Positions 15,027-23,237 are shown, numbered from the stretch's first letter. The stretch: DNA of 27,573 nucleotides from SFWF01 sp045537915 (GCA_045537915.1 JAZSQK010000009.1:1-27573), one strand, 5' to 3'. Made by a program: numbers and translations. Notes: generated from the letters alone by a model not told the origin.

Positions 15027-15059
15027 AAAAACAACAGGTCGAAAGACCTGTTGTTTTTT
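15025..15059 (+). terminator. Terminator of tspO, bidirectional
   Basis: Perfect stem AAAAACAACAGGTC/GACCTGTTGTTTTT closed by a GAAA tetraloop, with A and T tracts outside. It also serves mazF from the opposite strand, whose stop is at 15071. Confidence 0.92.
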
Positions 15060-15070
15060 ATAGAATCGCT

Positions 15071-15436
15071 TTATGTAGCGATCCCTTGATTTGCAGAAAG
15101 ACCGAAGCTTACCGAAAGTGCCTGATTTACCCTGTTCATTGAGTTTGTATCAAGACAGCCCATTTTTTCTTTAAGCCTCTGCTTGTCGATAGTCCTTACC
15201 TGCTCCAAAAGCACAATTGAATCCTTTGCCAGTCCGCAGCCGACGGCATCTACCTGAATATGCGTTGGCAGCTTTGTCTTATCACGTTGGCTTGTTATTG
15301 CCGCCGCAATTACGGTAGGGCTGTATCGGTTGCCGATATCATTCTGAATGATAAGTACCGGTCTGACACCGCCCTGCTCCGAGCCGACTACAGGACTTAA
15401 ATCGGCATAGTAAATTTCTCCGCGCTTGATTGTCAT
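15071..15436 (-). CDS. mazF: MazF/NdoA-type mRNA interferase without adjacent antitoxin
   Basis: 121 residues of the MazF/PemK/Kid superfamily. The N-terminus KRGEIYYADLSPVVGSEQGG followed by VRPVLIIQND has the conserved Arg, the G-E-Y/A pattern and the S-E-Q-G-G-x-R-P loop of these sequence-specific endoribonucleases. The strand TVIAAAITSQ and helix LLEQVRTIDKQRL match B. subtilis NdoA closely. Firmicute mazF normally follows an antitoxin gene by a few bases. Here 15437-15598 contains only a TATAAT-like -10, an AGGGTG ribosome binding site and a very short non-starter frame (ATGTTTAAAATT ends after eight codons), and then a terminator. The antitoxin is either unlinked or lost. Confidence 0.93.
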   Translation of the reverse strand: MTIKRGEIYYADLSPVVGSEQGGVRPVLIIQNDIGNRYSPTVIAAAITSQRDKTKLPTHIQVDAVGCGLAKDSIVLLEQVRTIDKQRLKEKMGCLDTNSMNRVNQALSVSFGLSANQGIAT

Positions 15437-15567
15437 TGATTTTCACACCCTGAAAATTTGTTGTGATTATATTTTTACCTGCTTTTCGTAATTTTAAACA
15501 TCAATGCTCTTATTTTTTCCTATGCCATTTTATGCGGACAACCGATAGTTTGTGTCGGTTAAAAAAC

Positions 15568-15594
15568 AAAGGCTGATGAAAATCATCAGCCTTT
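15568..15594. terminator. Terminator after the cohesin gene
   Basis: Perfect 12-bp stem AAAGGCTGATGA/TCATCAGCCTTT with an AAA loop. On the minus strand it is followed by TTTGTTTTTT-like sequence. It separates the cohesin operon from mazF. A second small hairpin, AACCGA/TCGGTT (15540-15560), lies just beyond it. Confidence 0.88.
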
Positions 15595-15598
15595 TAAA

Positions 15599-17101
15599 TT
15601 ATTCCTCGTTACTGTCACGGTCGCTTATTGAAACAAATTCAAAATCAGAGGTGTCATCGTCATCCTCTTCGATTTCTTCATATTCCTCTTCTTCGTCATA
15701 TTTGCCCGATCTCGCAATCTTTACGATAAGCACAATAATTGCCGCAATCAAAAGCGCCATTATTGCGATTATTGTAATTGCTACGACCTTTGTGGGAAGA
15801 TCCAAACCGTTTATATTATCCATAACCGAATTATCGGTTTTTTCCTCGCTGTATTCAAGAGTAAGTCCGACCGCACGCTGTAAGGTATGCTCGGTTGTAT
15901 CGTATCTGTAAAAACCGGTGTATCCTCCCGGTCCCTTAGCATATATAAGCACGAATTCAGTAAGTGAGGGATCGTTGCTCTGGTATGCGGTTACCTTTAC
16001 TCCACCAATATCAAGCTCAATCTCAGAATATCCGTCGGGAATCTTGTCGGGCTTTAAGGCCTCGTAAAAGAGGCTCTGGCTATTAAAGCCCACAAATGCT
16101 GTAAAGCTTCCATCTTCAAGAACACGGAAAAATCCACCATTTTGTCCGTCAAGGCTTGTAAGGAAAAGGAGAACTGCATTGCCCTTTTTAATGCAGGGTA
16201 CTTCTTTTCCGTTGTAGTCGTAAACATCAACGGTATACCCCTCGGGAAGATTTTCGGTATCAAAGCTATCGGCTATGTACATATCCTTGCCGTCTGCCGT
16301 AACCGAGACTCTGCTGTCGGTCGGATTTTCGGTATCGGGTGTCTCCGGCTCGGGAGTGGTTCCGTCGGCTGCAAGACGGGTTATATTTATAGTATACTTC
16401 TTGGTGGTTCCATCCTCTGCAGTAACCACAATAACACGCTTGTTACTGCCGACCTTCATTTCCTTTGAGCCTTCAACGTCCCAACTTGCTTCTTTATGGG
16501 CAGTAGCCGCACCGAGAGTTACTGTGGTAACCGAATTGGGTACGGTTAAACTATAGGTAGTAACATCAGCCGAAAACTTGGGTGTCAAGGTTCCTGACGA
16601 GGGGGTAATATGGGTTAGATTTGCATTAGAGGATTTGGTTGTGGAAGCATCCACTGCTGTAAAGGTTGCCTGTGTTCCATCCACATCTATCTCTGAATAT
16701 TCATAATTAAGGCACTCATCAAGCTTTAATACCTCTATTGTTGTCTGTCCAACTGCTTTTACTTTAAAGGTGAATTTTATAACTGGATTATCTTTTCCAC
16801 CGGGGGCTTTGGTATAGGTTACAATACCTGCCGCTGAACTGGGAGAGGTTGCCGAGTCTGCATCGGTTCCCGTATACTCTAAAATTTTATTATCATACTT
16901 AATTTTACCCGTAACGGACCCTACATTATTGACCTTTATAGTAACCTTTGCGGTAACCGTGCTCCCAATATTTGCCGTTGTTATTCCACCAATATCTATT
17001 AAGGTGCTGTGCGTAGCAGCTGAGGCAGATACTGCAAATAAGGTGCACAGTATAATAACTGTCATTACAAGTGCTCCAAGCTTACTAAAGATGTTTTTCA
17101 T
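15599..17101 (-). CDS. Membrane-anchored cohesin protein
   Basis: 500 residues. The signal peptide ends near SASA (about 28). A cohesin-like domain follows at about 30-155: VTAKVTIKVNNVGSVTGKIKYDN then strand-rich sequence ending TQATFTAVDA. It has the length and strand order of the type I/III cohesins that bind dockerins. Residues 160-245 form a cadherin-like beta-sandwich (LTVPNSVTTVTL ... TTKKYTINITR). A Pro/Glu-rich linker and an uncharacterised domain (about 255-410) precede one transmembrane helix (about 439-463, VVAITIIAIMALLIAAIIVLI). The tail facing the cytosol is strikingly acidic (DEEEEYEEIEEDDDDTSDFEF). The ATG is 12 bp after the dockerin gene, with AAGGAG overlapping that gene's stop. 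It probably displays the dockerin hydrolase on the outer membrane face. Confidence 0.85.
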   Translation of the reverse strand: MKNIFSKLGALVMTVIILCTLFAVSASAATHSTLIDIGGITTANIGSTVTAKVTIKVNNVGSVTGKIKYDNKILEYTGTDADSATSPSSAAGIVTYTKAPGGKDNPVIKFTFKVKAVGQTTIEVLKLDECLNYEYSEIDVDGTQATFTAVDASTTKSSNANLTHITPSSGTLTPKFSADVTTYSLTVPNSVTTVTLGAATAHKEASWDVEGSKEMKVGSNKRVIVVTAEDGTTKKYTINITRLAADGTTPEPETPDTENPTDSRVSVTADGKDMYIADSFDTENLPEGYTVDVYDYNGKEVPCIKKGNAVLLFLTSLDGQNGGFFRVLEDGSFTAFVGFNSQSLFYEALKPDKIPDGYSEIELDIGGVKVTAYQSNDPSLTEFVLIYAKGPGGYTGFYRYDTTEHTLQRAVGLTLEYSEEKTDNSVMDNINGLDLPTKVVAITIIAIMALLIAAIIVLIVKIARSGKYDEEEEYEEIEEDDDDTSDFEFVSISDRDSNEE

Positions 17102-17113
17102 TTTTTACACTCC

Positions 17114-19168
17114 TTACTGTTGAACATTGGATATCCCAACCATATGCTTCTGAATCATAATAACATCAACGCCGCCAAGTTTTTTATCCCTATTAACATC
17201 GGCCGAAACAAGACTAATTCCACTAATGGACTCAAGACCAACCATATGCTTTTGAATCATAATAACATCTATACCGGATAGCTTTCCGTCTCCGTTAGCA
17301 TCTCCGTATATTACTATGGTCTTTTCAAGAAACAGATTATCATCGGTCTTGAATATCTTGATTTTATCTCCTGTACAGATATTACCCGTGGTCTTTTCAG
17401 CGCCCGAAGAATTATATATCTTCAGCTTTCCGTTTTTAAGAGTAATCTTCTGCTTGAAACTGTTCACGGTAGTTACGGGCTGTACACCGGTAAGATAATC
17501 ACCGATTAGGTAATCGGTGGTTACCTCGGGATCTGGAATAACTGTTTCTCCCTGACCCTCTCTTCTGGTTACCGATATTTTGTAATCCGAGGTCTTGCCC
17601 GAAGCTGCCGTTACGGTAAGAGTAATTACATTCTCTCCTACCTTAAGGTTGTGCTCCCCTGTGCCACTGACCGTTGCTCCGTCAACTGCAGTTGCCGAAA
17701 CGTTTATTTTAGAAACCGAATAATCAACAACCGTTTCGTAGTTCTTTTTATACATATCAAAGGTGGGGGTTATTGAAACATCTTTGATTGACAGGTCCTT
17801 AAGATAATAGTTATTAGCGCCATTTGAGGTTGGAAGGGAGGTTTTATTTTCTGACGGCATATTCTTATAGACGGGAATGTTGAAGGTCAGAATATCGTCG
17901 TCCAAACTGTTTGCATAGGCGTTCTTCATAAGAATAGCTTCCGAATTTGCCCCCTCAATATTGGTCATATACTGATTATTATAGTAATTAGGACCGATAA
18001 CGTCAAACTTTTTATAATAAAGAGTATCCTGTCCAGCATCAACATATCCGTTACCATAATATATTGCTCCGCCGATTATCGACCTTGTGCGACTGTTCCA
18101 GGGCAGTTGATATTTTGCTTTGTTCGCATCAGAGGAATAATCTCCTCTGGCGTATGCAAGACCTCTTTGAACAGCCGTTAGTGAACCCGAAGAATATGCG
18201 CCAATATTAAAGAAGTTATAAAAACCCTCATATCCGCTGGTAGTTCCTGTAATAAGCGGATTTGTTCCGTCTCTTCCCTGCTCCTGAATTATCATTGCGG
18301 CAAGAACATAGGGACTGACCTTGCCTGTTTTACCTGCATACATAAGAATATCGGTATATGTATCATAGCTGTCCTCGGGAAAGGCTCCAGACATAAAGCT
18401 ATTGGCGACTATTTTGTTTACTCCCTCGGCATTCTGTACTTTTTCATTATAAGTCTGGTCTAAAAACTGGAATATGGAGTTTTCGTTCAAAAAATTTCTA
18501 GGCTCAAGATAATAAGCAACAATATCACGATGAGGTGAAACCCAATTTGACCCGTCAAAATTATTCACATAAGTATTTGTGTTCCAGTTGTAAGCACCGT
18601 ATTCCATTGATCTGTAGGATTCGGGTCTATAGGTTGAAACAAGATTTTTGCCTACTCCGCTTTCGGCCGCAAGAACCTCATCCCAGGTAAGATTTATATG
18701 GTCGGCAAGGAATATCCAGTTAGGGTGGGCTGCGTGAAGCTTACGCAGCAGAACCTTATAACTTTCGGGAAAGCCCTGATTTTCAAGGTTTTCTTCAAAG
18801 GTTGCATCAGGCACATACTCTGCGGGAGGTATTATCTCGGTAACGTTTATTATGTAATCGGCACAGACATATGCAAAACCGCCCTCTGCCGCCGCATATT
18901 CAATTTTGTACCATTCATTTTTATCTCCGTTAATTCCCGATACCTTTCCACCGTGGATAATAACCGAATCTCCAAGATTAAGCCGTCCCAACATGTTTGA
19001 ATAGTCATTGAGCGCAATCGGATCTTTTCTTACTGACAAAGAAGAAGTTGGATCCACGTCTACCGTTCCTGTATAGGTTTTCTCCTCGGCAAAGGCAACA
19101 AGCTGAAGACTTGCGGCCAGCATTACAAAACACATTATAAAGGCTATTATTCTTTTTAGCTTGTCCAT
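17114..19168 (-). CDS. Secreted glucosaminidase with SH3, cadherin-like and dockerin domains
   Basis: 684 residues. Signal peptide 1-27 (IIAFIMCFVMLAASLQLVAFA). A bacterial SH3 domain (about 30-110, SLSVRKDPI ... GGFAYVCADYI) targets peptidoglycan. A LytD/GH73-type endo-beta-N-acetylglucosaminidase domain follows (about 135-430), with LLRKLHAAHPNWIF at its start and the catalytic-glutamate context VLAAMIIQEQGRDGTNPL. Next come a cadherin-like beta-sandwich (about 450-540) and a type I dockerin at the C-terminus: two 22-residue calcium repeats, DANGDGKLSGIDVIMIQKHM and DVNRDKKLGGVDVIMIQKHM, both with Asp/Asn at positions 1, 3, 5 and 12. The frame opens further upstream to 19246, but ATG 19166-19168 has AAAGGAGGT at good spacing. 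It would cleave the glycan backbone during growth or division and is probably held at the membrane by the adjacent cohesin. Confidence 0.93.
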   Translation of the reverse strand: MDKLKRIIAFIMCFVMLAASLQLVAFAEEKTYTGTVDVDPTSSLSVRKDPIALNDYSNMLGRLNLGDSVIIHGGKVSGINGDKNEWYKIEYAAAEGGFAYVCADYIINVTEIIPPAEYVPDATFEENLENQGFPESYKVLLRKLHAAHPNWIFLADHINLTWDEVLAAESGVGKNLVSTYRPESYRSMEYGAYNWNTNTYVNNFDGSNWVSPHRDIVAYYLEPRNFLNENSIFQFLDQTYNEKVQNAEGVNKIVANSFMSGAFPEDSYDTYTDILMYAGKTGKVSPYVLAAMIIQEQGRDGTNPLITGTTSGYEGFYNFFNIGAYSSGSLTAVQRGLAYARGDYSSDANKAKYQLPWNSRTRSIIGGAIYYGNGYVDAGQDTLYYKKFDVIGPNYYNNQYMTNIEGANSEAILMKNAYANSLDDDILTFNIPVYKNMPSENKTSLPTSNGANNYYLKDLSIKDVSITPTFDMYKKNYETVVDYSVSKINVSATAVDGATVSGTGEHNLKVGENVITLTVTAASGKTSDYKISVTRREGQGETVIPDPEVTTDYLIGDYLTGVQPVTTVNSFKQKITLKNGKLKIYNSSGAEKTTGNICTGDKIKIFKTDDNLFLEKTIVIYGDANGDGKLSGIDVIMIQKHMVGLESISGISLVSADVNRDKKLGGVDVIMIQKHMVGISNVQQ

Positions 19169-19204
19169 GCTGACCTCCTTTGTTTTTCTCTTAAAATTCG
19201 TTTT

Positions 19205-19222
19205 GTTACAAATAGTTACAAA
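19205..19222 (-). promoter_or_regulatory. Direct repeat in the leader of the dockerin hydrolase operon
   Basis: GTTACAAA at 19205-19212 and 19215-19222; on the coding strand this reads TGTAAC twice with a 10-bp period. It begins just after the predicted start (about 19225). WalR, which controls wall hydrolases in Firmicutes, binds TGTWAH-N5-TGTWAH, an 11-bp period; this pair has 4 bases between half-sites, so the match is close but not exact. Confidence 0.4.
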
Positions 19223-19231
19223 CACAATATC

Positions 19232-19260
19232 ATTATACCAAGACACCCTTTAAATGTCAA
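19232..19260 (-). promoter_or_regulatory. Consensus promoter of the dockerin-cohesin operon
   Basis: On the minus strand: TTGACA (19255-19260), a 17-bp spacer ending TTGG, TATAAT (19232-19237). Both hexamers are perfect and the -10 is extended, predicting strong basal expression. Confidence 0.88.
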
Positions 19261-19336
19261 CAGAGTATAGCAAGAAAACGCTATTTTATGTAAACCAAAT
19301 TATACCATGAAATTATGGGCATTTTTACGAATTTTC

Positions 19337-19365
19337 TTGACTATAAGCGGTTATTCTGCTATATT
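19337..19365 (+). promoter_or_regulatory. Promoter of the CNNM/CorC gene pair
   Basis: TTGACT (19337-19342), 17-bp spacer, TATATT (19360-19365) preceded by TGC (extended -10). The predicted start is near 19372. It is divergent from the dockerin operon, with about 77 bp between the -35 boxes. Confidence 0.72.
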
Positions 19366-19416
19366 TATCCTAGTATATTATACTTATTTTAAATAAAACA
19401 AGGAGTTGGTTTTTTC

Positions 19417-20784
19417 ATGGACGACGGGTGTAGTAGTATGACATCTGAAGGCCGATTATGGTTTTGTAATTTTTTAAACAGACAAAACTCAAATCTTATA
19501 AATCTGATTTCGGAAAATTTCGAAACGATACTTTTAATTCTTGTGTTGCTCTTTTTGAGCGCCTATTTTTCCTCTTCAGAAACCGCAATCACAGCGATAA
19601 GCCGTGTCAGAATAAAGGCTATGGCTGACGGCGGCGAAAAGGGCGCTAAAACTGCAAACAGACTTATAAATAACTTTGAAAAAACATTTACATCTATTCT
19701 TGTAGGAAATAACATCGTTAACATTGCGATGGCCTCCTTCTCGACCGTACTTGCTTTTCATCTTAACATAGATGCCGCCGTTATGACGGTCATCATCACC
19801 CTTACGGTAATTATTTTTGGAGAAATTATACCCAAGGCGTTGGCAAAGCAGTTCGGAGAAAGGTTTACCCTTGCGGTAGCGCCGTCGCTGAATTTTATTT
19901 CCTTTGTACTGACTCCTGTTACGGCAGCCTTCACAGGCCTCTCAAGGCTTCTTACAAAGCTTTTTGCAAAAAAGGATGAGCCTTCAGTTACCGAGGACGA
20001 TGTTATTGATATAATTGAAGATATGGCGGAGGACGGCGCCTTGGATTCGGACGAAAGCCGCCTTTTATACTCTGCCTTTGAATTCGGCGAGGTTTCGGTA
20101 AACGACATTTTTACCGACCGCCGAGATATAACCTTTATAAATATTGAAATGTCCTCTGAAGAAATTCTTGAAACTATAAAAAATTCCCGCTACTCAAGAC
20201 TTCCCGTCTGCAAGGGCGACCTTGACAGCGTTGTCGGCATACTTCGTATAAGAGAATATTTGGAGAAGTATTTAAACGGTGAGGAGCCTGATATCTGGGA
20301 GCTGATAGACGAGCCCTATTTTGTTTCTCCCGAAACAAAGATCGAAGCTCTGCTCTCGGCAATGAAGCGTATGAAAAAGCCTCTCGCTTTGGTGCGTTCC
20401 CGTTCCAACCGCCTTTTAGGTCTTGTTACACTCGAAGATATGCTTGAAGAGCTTGTTGGCGAAATATGGGATGAAAATGACCGAATAGAAGAAAAGTTCA
20501 GACAGATAAATGACAACACCTTTGAGGTCAGCGCCGATCTTTCGGTTGTTTCGGCCTTTGAAATGATGGATTACGACGACTATGACCGTGAGGAATGCGG
20601 ACATTACACCCTGCGCAAATGGGTAGGCAAAATTCTTTGCAAAGTGCCTACACCCGAAACCCGCTTTTCCTACCGCAGACTTGACATTAAGGTGAACAAG
20701 GTTTTCAGAGGACGGCTGATATCCCTGATCTTTACGGTAAACGAGCCCGAATTCTCCGAGTTTGATGAGGAGGATGACGACTAA
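19417..20784 (+). CDS. CNNM/CorC-type transporter, first of a tandem pair
   Basis: 455 residues of the HlyC/CorC (CNNM, UPF0053) family, Mg/divalent-cation transport or resistance proteins of the membrane. An N-terminal DUF21 domain of four helices starts at about residue 36 (ILLILVLLFLSAYFSSSETAI), with ILVGNNIVNIAM and IFGEIIPKALAKQ motifs. Two CBS domains follow (about 225-350, with SRLPVCKGDLDSVVGIL and LVRSRSNRLLGLVTLEDMLEELVGEI in pieces), then a CorC_HlyC domain and the acidic end FDEEDDD. The start is less certain: ATG 19417 has AAGGAG 11 nt away, longer than ideal, and the first 30 residues are polar and atypical. The stop shares its last base with the next ATG. Confidence 0.9.
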   Translation: MDDGCSSMTSEGRLWFCNFLNRQNSNLINLISENFETILLILVLLFLSAYFSSSETAITAISRVRIKAMADGGEKGAKTANRLINNFEKTFTSILVGNNIVNIAMASFSTVLAFHLNIDAAVMTVIITLTVIIFGEIIPKALAKQFGERFTLAVAPSLNFISFVLTPVTAAFTGLSRLLTKLFAKKDEPSVTEDDVIDIIEDMAEDGALDSDESRLLYSAFEFGEVSVNDIFTDRRDITFINIEMSSEEILETIKNSRYSRLPVCKGDLDSVVGILRIREYLEKYLNGEEPDIWELIDEPYFVSPETKIEALLSAMKRMKKPLALVRSRSNRLLGLVTLEDMLEELVGEIWDENDRIEEKFRQINDNTFEVSADLSVVSAFEMMDYDDYDREECGHYTLRKWVGKILCKVPTPETRFSYRRLDIKVNKVFRGRLISLIFTVNEPEFSEFDEEDDD

Positions 20785-22070
20785 TGACTGTACAGATAAT
20801 AGTTTTGATTGTTTGCCTTTGCTTCTCGGCGTTTTTTTCCTCTGCCGAAATTGCCTACAACATGGTAAATGAGTCTCGTTTAGAGAAAAAGGCAAAGGAA
20901 GGAAATCTCGCCTTTCGTCTGGCATACCGAATCAAGAGCAATTATAATTTTACAATTACCACGATTCTTATTGGCAACAATATCGCAAACAACATTTTAA
21001 CCGTTATAGCGACCTCTTTGGTTATAAATTTGTTTACAGGTGTCTTTTCGGATAATGTTGCGGCAACAGTTACCACTCTTATTGTAACTGTAGTTCTCCT
21101 TATTTTCGCAGAGCTCGGTCCTAAGTCTATCGCCGCCACCAGAGATGAAGGAATAGCCTATATGTTTGCTATTCCTCTGTTTGCTATAATGATTTTGCTA
21201 TCCCCTCTTGCCTGGATAATGAACAAAATAATAAAGATAGTTTCTCTCCCCTTTAAAGAGGCCGAAACACCTGCCGTTACAACCGATGAATTGGCTTCGA
21301 TTATCGAAACAAGCGAAGAGGAAGGCGGCATCGGTGAGGACAAGAGCGAGCTTTTGCAGTCGGCAATCGACTTTAATGATACCTCTGTAAAAGAGATAAT
21401 GATTCCGAGAGTAGATATGATTGCAGTAGATATCGAGGACGGAATTGACGAAATACTCCGCTCGGCTACAGAGCATAACTATTCCAGAATCCCTGTATAT
21501 GAAGACAGTATTGATAATATAATAGGAATACTGATTGTTCAGAATCTTTATAAAAAGATGATCGATACTCCGAAAGACAGCATAGATCTTCGTTCCATGC
21601 TGGTTGAACCTTATTTTATTCATATGACGGTAAAGCTTCCCGATGCACTTGACATCATAAGGGAGGAGCGCACTCATATAATGGTAGTGCTTGACGAATT
21701 CGGCGGTACAGCAGGTATTGTTTCGATGGAGGATCTGCTTGAAGAGCTGGTCGGAGATATCTGGGATGAGGACGAAGAAGCTGAGCACGAGATTTCGGCA
21801 ACTGGAGAGGATTCTTACACGGTTGAAGGAGATATGAATGTTTTCGATTTCTTCGACGCCATTGATATTGATGTCGGAGATTTTGAGTGTGAATACACGA
21901 CGGTCGGCGGTTGGGCTATTGAAATGCTTGAGGGCTTCCCCGAAGAAAAGGCTTCCTTTGACTTCAAAAATATTACCGTAACAATTGAGGCTATCGATGA
22001 CCACCGCATCACAAAGCTTTCTGCCGTGGTGCACGAAATCGAGGATGAAGACGAGGAAGATGACGATTAA
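20784..22070 (+). CDS. CNNM/CorC-type transporter, second of a tandem pair
   Basis: 428 residues, paralogous to the upstream gene. The DUF21 domain starts at once (VQIIVLIVCLCFSAFFSSAEIAY) and contains ILIGNNIANNIL and IFAELGPKSIAA. Two CBS domains occupy about 205-330 (SRIPVYEDSIDNIIGIL ... MVVLDEFGGTAGIVSMEDLLEELVGDI in pieces). The CorC_HlyC domain (about 345-415) shows the family pattern VEGDMNVFDFFDAI. It ends with an acidic tail, IEDEDEEDDD, like its partner. Start and stop overlap by one base (TAATG), so the two are made together and may form a heterodimer, as CBS proteins dimerise. The family is linked to Mg2+ efflux or uptake; direction is not predictable here. A strong terminator follows. 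Confidence 0.93.
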   Translation: MTVQIIVLIVCLCFSAFFSSAEIAYNMVNESRLEKKAKEGNLAFRLAYRIKSNYNFTITTILIGNNIANNILTVIATSLVINLFTGVFSDNVAATVTTLIVTVVLLIFAELGPKSIAATRDEGIAYMFAIPLFAIMILLSPLAWIMNKIIKIVSLPFKEAETPAVTTDELASIIETSEEEGGIGEDKSELLQSAIDFNDTSVKEIMIPRVDMIAVDIEDGIDEILRSATEHNYSRIPVYEDSIDNIIGILIVQNLYKKMIDTPKDSIDLRSMLVEPYFIHMTVKLPDALDIIREERTHIMVVLDEFGGTAGIVSMEDLLEELVGDIWDEDEEAEHEISATGEDSYTVEGDMNVFDFFDAIDIDVGDFECEYTTVGGWAIEMLEGFPEEKASFDFKNITVTIEAIDDHRITKLSAVVHEIEDEDEEDDD

Positions 22071-22077
22071 ATAAGCC

Positions 22078-22107
22078 AATAAAAGCCGGTATTACCGGCT
22101 TTTATTT
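22078..22107 (+). terminator. Terminator of the CNNM/CorC pair
   Basis: AATAAAAGCCGG/CCGGCTTTTATT stem around a TATTA loop, followed by TTTTC. It sits 8 nt after the stop. Confidence 0.9.
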
Positions 22108-22130
22108 TCTGAAAGAAAGGATTGTTGCTC

Positions 22131-23237
22131 TTGAAATTTGACTGGAAGTTTCTCTTGAAACTCGGCATCGGTATTTTTATACTTTATCTTTGTATTTATT
22201 ACTGGTCTGCGGTTTCATCCTTTTTAGGTTCCCTTATTGCTGCAACCTTGCCCCTTACCGCCGGAGTAATAATAGCATATTTTGTAAATATTCTGATGAG
22301 CTTTTATGAAAGGCATTATTTTAAAAAGTCTAACAAAACAATTGTTGCAAAATCAAGAAGACCTGTTTGTCTTACCGGCGCTTTTTTAACCCTTCTTGCC
22401 ATTATTGCTCTCTTGGGCACTTTAGTCATTCCACAGGTAGTTTCGGCCGCAACCCTTTTAATTGAAAAACTGCCCGGCGCCATAAAGACTTCTATCGATT
22501 ATCTTGAAACTCTCGAAAATATACCGCCCGAAGTTATATCTGCGCTTGAAGCTATCGATTGGTCAAGCCGAATAAATCAGGTGTTTGATATTTTAACCTC
22601 GGGTGTCGGAAATATTATGAATGTCGTAATAAATACCGTTACATCGGTTTTCTCGGCCATCTTCAACGCTCTGCTAAGCATTATGTTTGCCCTTTATCTG
22701 CTTTTAAGCAAGGACAAATTAAAGGTTCAGATAAAGCGTCTTTCCAAAGCCTATCTGCCTGATAAAATAAGGGGTCGTGCAGAATATGCTCTATCTGTAC
22801 TTAATAGCAGTTTCCACCGTTACTTTATCGGTCAATGTACAGAGGCGGTTATTCTCGGAATTCTTTGCACTCTGGGTATGCTCATACTCGGGCTACCCTA
22901 CGCTACTATGGTCGGTCCTCTGGTTGCCGTTACCGCTCTGGTACCGATTGCCGGCGCTTATATAGGCGCCATTGTCGGAGGCTTTGTTATATTTACCGTA
23001 TCTCCCCTACAAGCGCTTATATTTATTATTTTCCTTGTTATTCTTCAACAGCTTGAAGGAAATCTTATTTATCCAAAGGTTGTCGGCTCACAGGTCGGAC
23101 TTCCTGCAATATGGGTTTTAGCCGCAGTGACAATCGGCGGCGGACTTGCAGGGATAACAGGTATGTTGATTGGAGTTCCTCTCACAGCGGCAATTTACAG
23201 GTTCATTAAAGATGACCTTGACAAAAGGGAAAAATAA
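22131..23237 (+). CDS. AI-2E family transporter (PerM/YdiK type), TTG start
   Basis: 368 residues with about seven or eight membrane helices, of the AI-2E transporter superfamily, which includes autoinducer-2 exporters and Na+/H+ antiporter-like members. The conserved C-terminal half is clear: SFHRYFIGQCTEAVILGILC, LGLPYATMVGPLVAV, LVPIAGAYIGAIVGG, the LQQLEGNLIYPKVVGSQVGL signature and a final ITGMLIGVPLTAAIY helix. There is no ATG at the start. Several in-frame TTG codons lie at 22122, 22125 and 22131. The TTG at 22131 fits AAAGGA at 9 nt best, giving MKFDWKFLLKLGIG; the earlier ones are too close to the ribosome binding site. The substrate is not predictable. Confidence 0.88.
   Translation: MKFDWKFLLKLGIGIFILYLCIYYWSAVSSFLGSLIAATLPLTAGVIIAYFVNILMSFYERHYFKKSNKTIVAKSRRPVCLTGAFLTLLAIIALLGTLVIPQVVSAATLLIEKLPGAIKTSIDYLETLENIPPEVISALEAIDWSSRINQVFDILTSGVGNIMNVVINTVTSVFSAIFNALLSIMFALYLLLSKDKLKVQIKRLSKAYLPDKIRGRAEYALSVLNSSFHRYFIGQCTEAVILGILCTLGMLILGLPYATMVGPLVAVTALVPIAGAYIGAIVGGFVIFTVSPLQALIFIIFLVILQQLEGNLIYPKVVGSQVGLPAIWVLAAVTIGGGLAGITGMLIGVPLTAAIYRFIKDDLDKREK

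Noticed and set aside
15599..19168. Part of a cellulosome gene cluster
   Set aside because: Only one cohesin and one dockerin are present, and the enzyme is a peptidoglycan hydrolase; no carbohydrate-binding modules or plant polysaccharidases lie nearby.
21198..22079. 293-residue minus-strand open frame opposite the second CNNM/CorC gene
   Set aside because: An antisense shadow of a clearly conserved protein; no start signals and an improbable composition.
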